A stretch of DNA of 64,000 nucleotides, taken from Chromobacterium sinusclupearum. GTDB taxonomy: Bacteria; Pseudomonadota; Gammaproteobacteria; Burkholderiales; Chromobacteriaceae. The notes under the pieces are model-generated. The model searched no databases. It saw only the letters and a program-made list of their open reading frames with translations, and had not been told where the DNA came from. The stretch covers positions 62,001-126,000 of the forward strand of contig NZ_PPTF01000019.1 in NCBI RefSeq assembly GCF_002902845.1, written 5' to 3'. Positions 8,770-17,772 of the stretch are shown here, piece by piece; position 1 is the first letter of the stretch, and every line of letters starts with the position of its first letter. The position numbers and the translations under genes were made by a program.

Positions 8770-10194
8770 TCAGTACTTCATGATCACCAGGCGGGTCTGC
8801 GTGAACTCCAGCATGCCGTGCTTGCCGTCGTCGCCGCCCAGGCCGGAACGTTTCCAGCCGGAGTGATAGCCCTGGTACGGATCGGCCGGCGTGCGGTTGA
8901 CGTACAGTTCGCCGGCCTCGATCCGGTTGGCGAAGCGCATCACGGTGCGATAGTTCTCGGTGTACAGCACCGAGGCCAGGCCGAACTGGTGGTCGTTGGC
9001 CAGACGCAGCGCCTCTTCGGCGGTCTGGTACTTCAGCACGCACAGCACCGGGCCGAAGATCTCTTCCTGCACGATCTCCATGTCCTGGCGGCAGCCGGTC
9101 AGCAGCGTGGGCGGATAGAACCAGCCCTTGCCCTCGGGCAGCACGCCGCCGGTTTCCAGCACTGCGCCGTCATCCACCGCGCGCGCCACCATCTGGTGGA
9201 TGTTCAAGCGCGACGAGGCGTTGACCAGCGGCCCCATGTAGTTGGGATGCTCGGCGCGGTTGCCCCATTGCCGGGCGGTGAAACGCTCCTTCAGCAGACG
9301 CACGAAGTCGTCGTATACCGATTCATGGACATAGGCCCGCTCCACCGAGGTGCACACCTGCCCGCAATGGCTGAGCGCGGAGCCGACGATGTCGTTGGCG
9401 GCCTGCGCCAGATTGGCGTCCGGCTCGATGATGGCCGGCGTCTTGCCGCCCAGCTCCAGCGAGGACTTGGCGATGTTGACCTGCGAATACTCCAGCACCT
9501 TGCGGCCGGCCCCCACACTGCCGGTCAGCGTGATCATGCCCACCTTGGGGTGGGTGCAGATGGTTTCCGCCACCTGGTGGCTCATGGTCAGAATATTGAC
9601 CACGCCGGCCGGCAAGCCAGCCTGCTGCACGGCTTTGGCGATTTCAAACGCCGAGCACGGCGTGTTGTTGCTGGGGCGGACCACCACGGCATTGCCGGCG
9701 ATCAGCGCCGGCGCGATCTTGCGCAGCAGGGTGTAGACGGGGAAATTGAACGGAATCAGGCAGGCCACCACGCCGATGGCTTCGCGCATCAGCAGCAGGT
9801 TTTCATCCGGGTTGTCGCTGGGGATGACTTCACCTTCCAGGCGGCGCGCCCATTCGGCGTGATAGCGGGTGATCTCGGCGGCGTAGCGCGCCTCGGCGGT
9901 GGCATCCGCCAGGCTCTTGCCGGACTCGGCGGCCAGCGCCTGGCCGATCTCGCCGGCGCGGGCATCCAGCGCGTCGGCCAGCTTGTGCAGATATTGCCCG
10001 CGCGCGACGCTGGGCAGCGCGGCCCAGTCCTTTTGCGCCCGCGCCGCGGCATCCACCGCCGCGCGCGCCTCTTCGGCGCTGGCGGACGGGACTTGGGCCA
10101 CTATTTGCTCGGTGGCCGGGTCCTGCACGTCGATGGCGCCGCCGCCGATGGACTCGACAAACTGGTTATTGATGAAATTGCGGTAATCACGCAT
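8770..10194 (-). CDS. NAD(P)-dependent aldehyde dehydrogenase (AldA-like)
   Basis: A 474-residue aldehyde dehydrogenase. The catalytic Cys281 (HCGQVCTS), general base Glu247 (LELGGK) and Asn150 (PFNFP) are all present. It resembles lactaldehyde/glycolaldehyde dehydrogenase AldA in length and in its C-terminal segment (YHSGWKRSGLGGDDGKHG). The usual KPSE cofactor motif reads RPSN (173-176), so cofactor preference may differ from the textbook NAD enzyme. It is the first gene of the catabolic operon; 158 bases separate it from the MFS gene. A promoter and palindrome lie just upstream. It would oxidise an aldehyde, possibly made by the GMC enzyme, to an acid. Confidence 0.9.
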   Translation of the reverse strand: MRDYRNFINNQFVESIGGGAIDVQDPATEQIVAQVPSASAEEARAAVDAAARAQKDWAALPSVARGQYLHKLADALDARAGEIGQALAAESGKSLADATAEARYAAEITRYHAEWARRLEGEVIPSDNPDENLLLMREAIGVVACLIPFNFPVYTLLRKIAPALIAGNAVVVRPSNNTPCSAFEIAKAVQQAGLPAGVVNILTMSHQVAETICTHPKVGMITLTGSVGAGRKVLEYSQVNIAKSSLELGGKTPAIIEPDANLAQAANDIVGSALSHCGQVCTSVERAYVHESVYDDFVRLLKERFTARQWGNRAEHPNYMGPLVNASSRLNIHQMVARAVDDGAVLETGGVLPEGKGWFYPPTLLTGCRQDMEIVQEEIFGPVLCVLKYQTAEEALRLANDHQFGLASVLYTENYRTVMRFANRIEAGELYVNRTPADPYQGYHSGWKRSGLGGDDGKHGMLEFTQTRLVIMKY

Positions 10195-10224
10195 GTCTCT
10201 GGCCTCGTGCTTGTGTTGGCATCC

Positions 10225-10253
10225 ATCACACCAGCCAGGCCAGACAGCGTCAA
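10225..10253 (-). promoter_or_regulatory. Sigma70-type promoter of the catabolic operon
   Basis: On the minus strand TTGACG (10248-10253) and TGTGAT (10225-10230) are separated by exactly 17 bases. They lie 31 bases upstream of the aldehyde dehydrogenase start. The -35 is near consensus and the -10 matches four of six positions. Confidence 0.55.
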
Positions 10254-10277
10254 AACAATTTCAGATATGGATTTTTT

Positions 10278-10293
10278 ATTTCATATATGAAAT
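10278..10293. promoter_or_regulatory. 16-bp perfect palindrome, probable IclR operator
   Basis: ATTTCATATATGAAAT is its own reverse complement. It is centred about 67 bases upstream of the predicted transcription start of the operon whose IclR regulator lies six genes' length downstream. That position suits activation better than simple repression. About 200 bases on its far side (10300-10480) hold no gene or signal I can recognise. Confidence 0.5.
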
Positions 10294-10511
10294 CAAAGTC
10301 CTTCCATCCCTCCCGAGTCCCACGCGCCGCCCTTCCCTGGCCAGCCTTCCTCGCCACAGCGAGGCCCTCGCAGCAGCGCATCGATGAGCAATCATTGCGC
10401 CAGCCGCCAGGGTACAAAATTGGAAACCATTGCCGGCGTGAAGTTCGCGGATGAGCAAACAGGGCCTGCCAAAGTCAGAGCATGCAAGCAAGATTCAACA
10501 AGGAACACATC

Positions 10512-10934
10512 ATGAAACGCATGCTCGTCGCCACGGCATTGGCCTCCTGCGCGCTCGCCGCCACTCTGCCCGCCCGGGCCGACGTGGGCGTGTCCGTCCA
10601 TATAGGCGAGCCCAGCTTCTACGGCCAGCTCGACATCGGCGGCGCGCCCGCGCCGCAACTGGTCTACCCGCAGCCGGTGATCGTCCAGCCGGTGCCGGTG
10701 GCCGCCCCGCCCATCTATCTGCGCGTGCAGCCGGAGCATATGCGGCACTGGGACCGTTACTGCCGCCAATATCATGCCTGCAACCACAGGGTCTATTTCG
10801 TTCGCGACGAATGGTATAGACAGGTTTATGTGCCGCACTACCACACGCGCTACTCGATGCCGCCGCACGATCATCATGAATATCATGAGGCCTGGCACGG
10901 CGATCATGATAGGCGCGACTGGTATCAGCGCTGA
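10512..10934 (+). CDS. Exported His/Tyr-rich small protein, function unknown
   Basis: A 140-residue protein starting MKRMLVATALASCALAA, with a signal peptide probably cleaved after PARA (about residue 24). A Pro/Val-rich segment (VYPQPVIVQPVPV) follows. The C-terminal third is rich in His, Tyr and Arg (PHYHTRYSMPPHDHHEYHE), which could bind metal. ATG 10512 has AAGGA eight bases upstream; an in-frame ATG ten codons earlier lacks a site. A hairpin follows the gene. I recognise no named family; similar exported hypothetical proteins occur in betaproteobacteria. Confidence 0.75.
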   Translation: MKRMLVATALASCALAATLPARADVGVSVHIGEPSFYGQLDIGGAPAPQLVYPQPVIVQPVPVAAPPIYLRVQPEHMRHWDRYCRQYHACNHRVYFVRDEWYRQVYVPHYHTRYSMPPHDHHEYHEAWHGDHDRRDWYQR

Positions 10935-10950
10935 CAGCCATTCACGCCAA

Positions 10951-10971
10951 GGGCGTGCGGCAAGCACGCCC
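10951..10971 (+). terminator. Candidate terminator
   Basis: GGGCGTGC-GGCAA-GCACGCCC forms a perfect 8-bp stem 17 bases after the stop of the His-rich protein. It is followed by TCTTCAC rather than a clean T-run, so strength is uncertain. Confidence 0.5.
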
Positions 10972-11176
10972 TCTTCACACAAATTAATCACGCCGCATCG
11001 GCATCATGTTCTGCTTTTACCGTTGCAGACAGTGTAATTCGCCGAAATGGACAACATCCGAGAAATTGGATTTCAATAAGCGGCTTCCGCCCACAGCGTG
11101 CGGCATTTTGCCGCAGCCTCAGCAGCGACGGCCTTGGCCATACTTCCCAGACAATGTGAACAAAAAGGGAAATCCC

Positions 11177-12178
11177 ATGACCGCTCGTCATCTCGTCAAA
11201 CTGCTGCCGGCCCTCCTCGCCGTCACCGCCTCTTCCGGCGCCTACGCCTGCGCCAGCTGCGGCTGCACGCTGAGTTCCGATTGGGAAAGCCAGGGCTTCA
11301 CCACCCAGCCCGGCCTGAAAATGGACATCCGTTACGATTACCTGGACCAGGACCAGCTGCGCAGCGGCAGCGGCACCATCTCGCCGGCGGCGGCCAGCCA
11401 GCTGAATCAAGGCAATCAGGAAGTGGAGAAGTACACCCGCAATAATTATCTGACGCTGGGTTTCGACTATTCCTTCTCGCCGGCCTGGGGCGTCAACGTG
11501 ACGGTTCCGTACATCGATCGCAAGCACAGCACACTGGGCACCGGCTCCGATGGTTACACCGCGGCCAGTGACGGCGGGGCATACAACTCCAGCACCTCCG
11601 GCCTCGGCGATATCAAAGTGATCGGCCGCTATCAGGGCTTCGCCGAAGCGCGCAACTTCGGCCTGCTGTTAGGCCTGAAGCTGCCCACCGGCAGTCACAC
11701 CGAAACCGGCACCTCCACCGACCCGGCCAATCCGGGCGCGCCAGCCGTGATCGACCGCGGCCTGCAACCCGGCACCGGCACCACCGACGCCATCTTCGGC
11801 GCCTACTATTTCGGCGAATTCAACCGCAACTGGAGCTACTTCACCCAGGCCACCGTGCAGAGCGCGCTGGATACCTCAGACCAATACCGCCCCGGCACCG
11901 GCGTCAATCTGAATCTGGGCGTGCGTTACACCGGCTTGGCCGGCTGGATGCCGCAATTGCAGATCAATGCCCGCTACGTCCAGCACGATGCCGGCAACAA
12001 CGCCGATACCGTCAGCACCGGCGGCACGCTGATCTACCTGAGTCCGGGACTGACAGTGCCGCTGACCAAACAGACCTCGATATACGGCTTCGTACAGCTG
12101 CCGCTATACCAGAACGTCAACGGCGTGCAACTGGCGCCGCGCTATACCGCGTCCGTGGGCGCGCGCATTTCGTTCTGA
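11177..12178 (+). CDS. Probable outer-membrane beta-barrel protein with N-terminal CxxCxC motif
   Basis: A 333-residue exported protein. The signal peptide (MTARHLVKLLPALLAVTASS) ends near Ala24, and the mature chain would begin CASCGCTLSSDW. That puts Cys25, Cys28 and Cys30 at its very start. The rest alternates aromatic and hydrophobic residues in strand-like repeats (NYLTLGFDYSFSPAWGVNVT) and ends in Phe (VGARISF), the usual C-terminal signature of outer-membrane barrels. The Cys cluster suggests metal binding or a disulfide-linked plug. ATG 11177 has AGGGA upstream. It may be related to MetA-type transporter-like barrels. Substrate unknown. Confidence 0.75.
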   Translation: MTARHLVKLLPALLAVTASSGAYACASCGCTLSSDWESQGFTTQPGLKMDIRYDYLDQDQLRSGSGTISPAAASQLNQGNQEVEKYTRNNYLTLGFDYSFSPAWGVNVTVPYIDRKHSTLGTGSDGYTAASDGGAYNSSTSGLGDIKVIGRYQGFAEARNFGLLLGLKLPTGSHTETGTSTDPANPGAPAVIDRGLQPGTGTTDAIFGAYYFGEFNRNWSYFTQATVQSALDTSDQYRPGTGVNLNLGVRYTGLAGWMPQLQINARYVQHDAGNNADTVSTGGTLIYLSPGLTVPLTKQTSIYGFVQLPLYQNVNGVQLAPRYTASVGARISF

Positions 12179-12193
12179 CCACGCGGCAAGAAA

Positions 12194-12220
12194 AAGGCCC
12201 GCGTCTTCTGCGCGGGCCTT
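12194..12220. terminator. Bidirectional terminator between convergent genes
   Basis: AAGGCCCGCG and CGCGGGCCTT form a 10-bp stem with a 7-base loop, 15 bases after the barrel gene stop and 20 bases before the end of the GGDEF/EAL gene. An A-run precedes the stem on the plus strand (a T-run for the minus-strand transcript). Confidence 0.8.
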
Positions 12221-12239
12221 GTGCATGCCTGAACGGCTG

Positions 12240-15053
12240 TCACCCATCCTGCGGCAGCAGGCTGCCCTGGGTCAGCAGCGCGGCGAACTCCTCCGCCGGC
12301 AGCGGCTTGGCGATCAAATAGCCCTGGACGAAATCGCAACCCTCTTGTTCCAGGAACTGCCACTGCTCCATCGTCTCCACCCCCTCCGCCACCACCTGCA
12401 TATTCAGGTTCTTCGCCATATTGATGATGGCGCGGGCGATGGCGCTGTCGTCGGCGTCCTGCGGGATGTCGCGGACGAAGGAGCGGTCGATCTTCAGCTT
12501 GTCGGCCTTGAAGCGCTTGAGGTAGGACAGGCTGGAGTAGCCGGTGCCGAAGTCGTCGATAGACAGCCGCAGCCCCATGCTCTTCATGGTGTCGATCGCC
12601 TGGATGGTGGCCTGCGCGTCCTCCATGATGACGCTCTCGGTCACTTCGATATCCAGGGCGTGGCCCGGCAGATCATGCGACGACAAGGCCTGCTGCACCT
12701 GTTCGGCCAAGTCGGGCTGGCGGAACTGCAGCGCCGACAGGTTGATGGCCAGCGTCACCTCCGGCAAGCCGGCCTGGCGCCACGCCACCATCTGCCGCGT
12801 GGCCTCGGCGATCACCCAATTGCCGATCTGCACGATGAAGCCGCGCTCCTCGGCCACCTGGATGAAGCGCACCGGGCCGAGCAGGCCCAGCGACGGGTGG
12901 TTCCAGCGGATCAGCGCCTCGGCGCCGATGATGCAGCCGGTTTTCATGTCCACCTGCGGCTGGTAGTGCAGCACGAACTCGTCGCGCTCCAGCGCGAAAC
13001 GCAGCTGGCTTTCGATGGCCAGGATCTCGCGGGCGCGGGCGTTCAGGTCCGCGGTGTAGAACTTGTAGCTGTTGCGGCCGGAGGACTTGGCGTGGTACAT
13101 CGCCGCGTCGGCGTTGCGCACCAGGGTTTCGTAGTCGCGGCCGTCGTCCGGGTAGACGCTGATGCCGATGGACGGCGTGATGGTGATCACGTGGTTGTGC
13201 AGCTCGATCGGGCTGGCGAACACCTCGCGCACCCGCTCCGCCGCCAGCGCCGCCTCGCCCGGATCGGAAATCAGAGGCAAGAGGATGATGAATTCGTCGC
13301 CGCCCTGGCGCGCCAGCATTTCGCCCGGACCCAGCACCGAGCGGATGCGGTCCGCCGCCACCTGCAGCAGGGTATCGCCGGCCGAGTGGCCCAGCGACTC
13401 GTTGACGGTCTTGAAGCGGTCCAGGTCCAGCAGCAGCAGGGCCAGCCGCTGGTTGTCGCGCACCGCGTTGTGGATGGCCAGCTCCACCCGGTCCTGCATG
13501 TGCACGCGGTTGGGCAGGCTGGTCAGCACGTCGAAGTGCGCCAGGAACTGGATGCGGTCGTCAGCGGCCTTGCGCTCGGTCAGGTCGCTGAAAATCGCCA
13601 CATAGTGGGTGATCTCGCCCAGGCTGTTGCGCACCGCGTTGATCGCCAGCCACTCCGGATACACCTCGCCGTTTTTGCGGCGGTTCCACAGCTCGCCCTG
13701 CCAGGAGCCGTTCTCGCCGATGGCCTGCCACATCTGTTCGTAGAACGGCGCGTCGTGGCGGCCGGACGACAGGATGCTGGTCTTCTGGCCCAGCACCTCG
13801 TGCTGGGTATAGCCGGTGATTTCGGTGAAGGCGCGGTTGACGCTGCGGATGCGCTTGTCGGCGTCGGTAATCATGATGCCTTCGACGGTGTTCTCGAACA
13901 CCTTGGCGGCCAGTTGCACCCGCTCCTCGGCCGCGCGCTTTTCCGAGATGTCGCGCACCATGCGCCACACCGCGTTGATGCGGCCGAAGGCGTCGCGCAT
14001 CGCCACCGTCTTGACGCTGACCGGCACCTGGTTGTCGAAGCGGTTGAGATAAGTGGCTTCGAATTCGTCGCAATAGCCGAAGCGCAACACCTTGTTGTCC
14101 AGATTGAAGCGCTCCAGCGCCTCGCTCTCCTCCGCCACCAGGCTCCAGAAATTCTGCTGCTTGAGCTGGTCCAGGCTGTAGCACATCAGGTTGAGGAAGG
14201 CCGGGTTGGCGTCGATGACCTGCCCGTCCAGCGAGCTGATGACGATGCCGTCCAGATTGGACCAGAACAGCTCGCGGTATTTGTTCTCGGAGCGGCGCAG
14301 CGCGTCTTCCACTTCGCGGCGGCGCGAGATATCGGCCTCCAGCGCCAGCGTCTTGGCGCGCAGCTCGTCCACCAGGCGTTTCAGTTCCGAACGGGTCCAC
14401 TCCAGGTGGGTGCCCAAGCGGCCCAGCTCGTCGCGGCGCGACCATTCAAACGGCGTGTCCAGTTTCAACTCGGCCAATAGCCGCGCCTGCTCGGTCAGCA
14501 AGCGCATCGGCCGCAGGAAACGCGAGTGCAGGATGCTCATGATCAGCATGATGGACAGCACCAGCTGCGCCGCCAGAATCGTCAGGATGTTCTTGACCTG
14601 ATTGCTCAGCGCGATGGCCAGGTTCTCGTTGTCGAACTCCATCGTCACCTGGCCGATGGCCTCGCCGCGGTAGATGACCGGCTTTTCGACAAAGGACACG
14701 CTGCCGATGCGGCGCTCGCTGTGCACCGCCGACAGAAACACCTGGTTGGATTGGGTGTCGGTGACGCGGATGGAGATCACGCGCGGGTCTTCCATCACCG
14801 ACGCGATCAAGGGGTTGCCGGCCTGGCGGCTGAGGTTCCACAGCGGCTCCTGCATGCCGAGGGCGACGATGTCGAGCAGACGCCGCTGGTCGGTGTCCAG
14901 CTGCGCCGTCAGATTGTCTTTCTGGATGTTGAAACTGAGATAGCTGATGATGGAGGCAGGGATCAGCAAGCCGAGTATCACGGCGATGAGAAACACGTCC
15001 CTCAGATTCAGGCCAGTGCTGGCAGTGGTTTTATCGTCTGCTTGTTGAGCCAT
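12240..15053 (-). CDS. Membrane-anchored PAS-GGDEF-EAL cyclic-di-GMP protein
   Basis: A 937-residue signalling protein. TM helices are at about 19-40 and 157-176, with a roughly 115-residue periplasmic sensor between them. A HAMP-like linker (about 177-230), two PAS domains (about 255-370 and 385-495), a GGDEF domain (motif GGDEF at 584-588) and an EAL domain (EAL at 712-714) follow. Both catalytic signatures are intact (ARQGGDEF, GAEALIRW, DDFGTGYSS), so it could both make and degrade cyclic di-GMP. No RxxD inhibitory site is visible just before GGDEF. It is divergent from mtaD across a 248-base gap and convergent with the barrel gene. The signal it senses is unknown. Confidence 0.92.
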   Translation of the reverse strand: MAQQADDKTTASTGLNLRDVFLIAVILGLLIPASIISYLSFNIQKDNLTAQLDTDQRRLLDIVALGMQEPLWNLSRQAGNPLIASVMEDPRVISIRVTDTQSNQVFLSAVHSERRIGSVSFVEKPVIYRGEAIGQVTMEFDNENLAIALSNQVKNILTILAAQLVLSIMLIMSILHSRFLRPMRLLTEQARLLAELKLDTPFEWSRRDELGRLGTHLEWTRSELKRLVDELRAKTLALEADISRRREVEDALRRSENKYRELFWSNLDGIVISSLDGQVIDANPAFLNLMCYSLDQLKQQNFWSLVAEESEALERFNLDNKVLRFGYCDEFEATYLNRFDNQVPVSVKTVAMRDAFGRINAVWRMVRDISEKRAAEERVQLAAKVFENTVEGIMITDADKRIRSVNRAFTEITGYTQHEVLGQKTSILSSGRHDAPFYEQMWQAIGENGSWQGELWNRRKNGEVYPEWLAINAVRNSLGEITHYVAIFSDLTERKAADDRIQFLAHFDVLTSLPNRVHMQDRVELAIHNAVRDNQRLALLLLDLDRFKTVNESLGHSAGDTLLQVAADRIRSVLGPGEMLARQGGDEFIILLPLISDPGEAALAAERVREVFASPIELHNHVITITPSIGISVYPDDGRDYETLVRNADAAMYHAKSSGRNSYKFYTADLNARAREILAIESQLRFALERDEFVLHYQPQVDMKTGCIIGAEALIRWNHPSLGLLGPVRFIQVAEERGFIVQIGNWVIAEATRQMVAWRQAGLPEVTLAINLSALQFRQPDLAEQVQQALSSHDLPGHALDIEVTESVIMEDAQATIQAIDTMKSMGLRLSIDDFGTGYSSLSYLKRFKADKLKIDRSFVRDIPQDADDSAIARAIINMAKNLNMQVVAEGVETMEQWQFLEQEGCDFVQGYLIAKPLPAEEFAALLTQGSLLPQDG

Positions 15054-15301
15054 GTCGCGCTAGTCTTTGCTTCGCCGAAGTTTCGGAGTTCGTATCCGGA
15101 GTGGGTTTTATATGTGCAATCAGCAGTATACACCGGCGTCGGCCGGCATTTCCTCTATATATCCACAAGTCATCTGCAATTGTCATTTTCACGCATGGAT
15201 GCGCCAATACCGCTGGAGATAAAGGGCGGCGCATTGCCTTGCCGGGGCCACAGGGCCTAAAATCCACGACACTTTTTGACAACGCGTTCAGGATTCACAC
15301 C

Positions 15302-16621
15302 ATGCCGCAATCACGTTATGAAAAGATTATCTCCGCCCGCTGGATCATCACCGTGGAAACGGATGGCGAAATCCTGGAAAACCACGCGCTGGCGATCAAG
15401 GATGGCAGGATTGCCGCCATTATTCCAGCGGCCGACGCCGCCGCGCTGGAAGCCGACGAACGGCTGGAGCTGCCCGACCACGTGCTGATGCCCGGCCTCG
15501 TCAACCTGCACGGCCATTCGGCGATGACGCTGCTGCGCGGCCTGGCCGACGACAAGGCGCTGATGGACTGGCTGCAAAACCACATCTGGCCGGCCGAAGG
15601 CAAGCATGTGCGCGACGATTTCGTGTTCGACGGCGCGCTGTTGGCCATGGGCGAAATGATCCGCGGCGGCACCACCACCATCAACGACATGTATTTCTAC
15701 AACGCCGCGATGGCGCGCGCCGGCCTGGCTTCCGGCATGCGCACCTTCGTCGGCTGTTCCATCCTGGAATTCCCGACCAACTACGCGACCAACGCCGACG
15801 ATTACATCGCCAAGGGCATGGCCGAGCGCAGCCAGTTCCTGGGCGAAGAGCTGGTGACCTTCACCCTGGCTCCGCACGCGCCCTACACCGTATCGGACGA
15901 TACCTTCCGCAAGGTTGTGACGCTGGCCGAGCAGGAAGACATGCTGATCCACTGCCACATCCACGAAACCGCCGACGAGGTGAACAACAGCGTCAAGGAG
16001 CACGGCCAACGCCCGCTGGCCCGCCTGCAGCAGCTGGGCATGCTGTCGCCGCGGCTGGTGGCCGCCCACATGGTGCATCTGAACGACGCCGAAATCGAGC
16101 TGGTGGCGAAATACGGCGTGTCCACCGCCCACAATCCGGCCTCGAACATGAAGCTGGCCTCCGGCATCGCTCCCATCGGCAAGATGCTGGACGCCGGCAT
16201 CGCCGTGGGCATCGGCACCGACGGCGCCGCCTCCAACAACAAGCTGGACATGCTGGCGGAAACTCGCCTGGCCGCCCTGCTGGCCAAGGTGGGCACGCTG
16301 GACCCGACCACCGTGCCCGCCGCCGCCGCCATCCGCATGGCCACGCTGAACGGCGCGCGCGCGCTGGGCATCGCCGAGAAGACCGGCTCGGTCAAGGTGG
16401 GCAAGGATGCCGACCTGATCGCCATCGACCTGTCCGAACTGGAAACCGCGCCGGCCTTCGACCCGATCTCGCATGTGGTGTACGCCGCCGGCCGCGAGCA
16501 AGTCAGCCACGTCTGGGTCAAGGGCCGCGCGCTGATGGCCGGCCGCAAGCTCAAGACGCTGGACGAGGCCACTCTGAAAGCCCGCGCCGACGACTGGCGC
16601 AACCGCATCCTGGCAAAGTAA
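15302..16621 (+). CDS. mtaD: 5-methylthioadenosine/S-adenosylhomocysteine deaminase
   Basis: A 439-residue amidohydrolase. Metal ligands are His70 and His72 ([10 protein letters not shown]), the His of [12 protein letters not shown], and the Asp of [11 protein letters not shown]. It deaminates S-adenosylhomocysteine or methylthioadenosine to the inosyl products and so feeds methyl-cycle salvage. ATG 15302 is preceded by AGGA at suitable distance. ubiG begins 4 bases after its stop, so the two form an operon. UbiG is a SAM-dependent methyltransferase that yields S-adenosylhomocysteine, a sensible functional pairing seen in other betaproteobacteria. Confidence 0.9.
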   Translation: MPQSRYEKIISARWIITVETDGEILENHALAIKDGRIAAIIPAADAAALEADERLELPDHVLMPGLVNLHGHSAMTLLRGLADDKALMDWLQNHIWPAEGKHVRDDFVFDGALLAMGEMIRGGTTTINDMYFYNAAMARAGLASGMRTFVGCSILEFPTNYATNADDYIAKGMAERSQFLGEELVTFTLAPHAPYTVSDDTFRKVVTLAEQEDMLIHCHIHETADEVNNSVKEHGQRPLARLQQLGMLSPRLVAAHMVHLNDAEIELVAKYGVSTAHNPASNMKLASGIAPIGKMLDAGIAVGIGTDGAASNNKLDMLAETRLAALLAKVGTLDPTTVPAAAAIRMATLNGARALGIAEKTGSVKVGKDADLIAIDLSELETAPAFDPISHVVYAAGREQVSHVWVKGRALMAGRKLKTLDEATLKARADDWRNRILAK

Positions 16622-16625
16622 AAGC

Positions 16626-17327
16626 ATGAGCAACGTAGACGAACTCGAAATCGACAAATTCAGCCAGCTGGCGCACAAGTGGTGGGACAAGGACAGCGAA
16701 TTCAAGCCGCTGCACGAAATCAACCCGCTGCGTCTGGACTACATCGACCGCCACGCCTCCCTCGCCGGCAAAAAGGTGCTGGACGTGGGCTGCGGCGGCG
16801 GCATCCTGGCCGAGAGCATGGCGCTAAAAGGCGCCCAGGTGACCGGCATCGACCTGGCCAAGAAGTCGCTGAAGGTCGCGCAGCTGCACAGCCTGGAATC
16901 CGGCGTGCCCATCGATTACCGCTGCGTGCCGGTGGAGGAACTGGCGGCGGAGATGCCGGCCAGCTTCGACGTGGTGACTTGCATGGAAATGCTGGAACAC
17001 GTGCCGGACCCGCAAAGCGTGGTGCGCGCCTGCGCCACGCTGGTCAAGCCGGGCGGCTGGGTGTTCTTCTCCACGCTGAACCGCAACGCCAAGGCCTATA
17101 TGCTCGCCGTCCTCGGCGCGGAGTATGTGCTGAACATGCTGCCGCGCGGCACGCATGAATATGCGCGCTTCATCAAGCCGTCCGAGCTGGGGCGCATGGT
17201 GCGGCACGCCGGCCTGGGCCTGCACGGCCTCAGCGGCATGGGTTATAACCCCATCACCCGCATCTACTCCTTGAACGACGATACCGACGTCAACTACCTG
17301 ATGGCCACCCGCCGCTCGGCGGAGTAA
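16626..17327 (+). CDS. ubiG: Ubiquinone biosynthesis O-methyltransferase UbiG
   Basis: A 233-residue SAM-dependent methyltransferase of the usual UbiG length. Its N-terminus includes [10 protein letters not shown] and [12 protein letters not shown], which are typical of UbiG. Motif I is [13 protein letters not shown] (about residues 51-63) and the catalytic region contains [11 protein letters not shown]. It performs both O-methylation steps of ubiquinone synthesis. It follows mtaD by 4 bases, probably on the same transcript. Confidence 0.93.
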   Translation: MSNVDELEIDKFSQLAHKWWDKDSEFKPLHEINPLRLDYIDRHASLAGKKVLDVGCGGGILAESMALKGAQVTGIDLAKKSLKVAQLHSLESGVPIDYRCVPVEELAAEMPASFDVVTCMEMLEHVPDPQSVVRACATLVKPGGWVFFSTLNRNAKAYMLAVLGAEYVLNMLPRGTHEYARFIKPSELGRMVRHAGLGLHGLSGMGYNPITRIYSLNDDTDVNYLMATRRSAE

Positions 17328-17376
17328 GCCTCCCGCGCGCCGCTCTAGCAATCTTGGACGGCGCGCGCCTCCCTCA

Positions 17377-17489
17377 GACCCGCTAACAAAACCCCTGATC
17401 CTGCGTTGCGCCGCCTTGCCGTACGATTTGTACTGTCTGCGTCGGCGCGCCTTGGCTCAGGTTCTCTAACGAGGTTTTGTCAGCGGCTC
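17377..17489. repeat. 113-bp imperfect palindromic element
   Basis: The ends GACCCGCTAACAAAACC (17377-17393) and GGTTTTGTCAGCGGCTC (17473-17489) are inverted with two mismatches in 17. The middle carries a second inverted core, GTACGATTTGTAC (17421-17433). No ORF with coding character overlaps it. The structure resembles small intergenic palindromic repeats found in many copies in proteobacterial genomes. Only one copy is visible in this window. Confidence 0.6.
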
Positions 17490-17772
17490 TATGCGCAAGC
17501 ACTCAGCCCCTTCCGCGCCGCTGGCGACAGATAATTCCACGCCCAGCTGTCAACAGAAACACAAAACATGCGTTTTAATCGTCTGATTGATATCATGGCC
17601 GCCCTTTCTGAAGCAGATGCATGATAATGCGCCACCGCAGGGTTGCGTCATTAGGCTCGACGCCCGCACTGGATACAAACCGGCAAACCAACAGGATATT
17701 GCCGGACAATCTGGCATCATCATGCCTTACAATACGTACGAGAACGATAACATTCCATTCCGGAGATGACGC
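17490..17772. other. Intergenic region ahead of the GntR gene
   Basis: Between the palindromic element and the GntR gene I see no convincing gene. A 60-codon open frame reaches nearly to the GntR start but lacks a ribosome binding site and coding character. TACAAT at 17728-17733 could be a -10 box, but no -35 sits at the correct spacing. Confidence 0.4.

Noticed and set aside
12219..14480. A 753-codon plus-strand open frame under the GGDEF/EAL gene
   Set aside because: No family motifs and a His/Gln/Arg-rich composition; the opposite strand carries intact PAS, GGDEF and EAL domains.
17587..17769. A 60-codon frame just before the GntR gene
   Set aside because: No ribosome binding site, non-coding composition, and it fills a promoter region.
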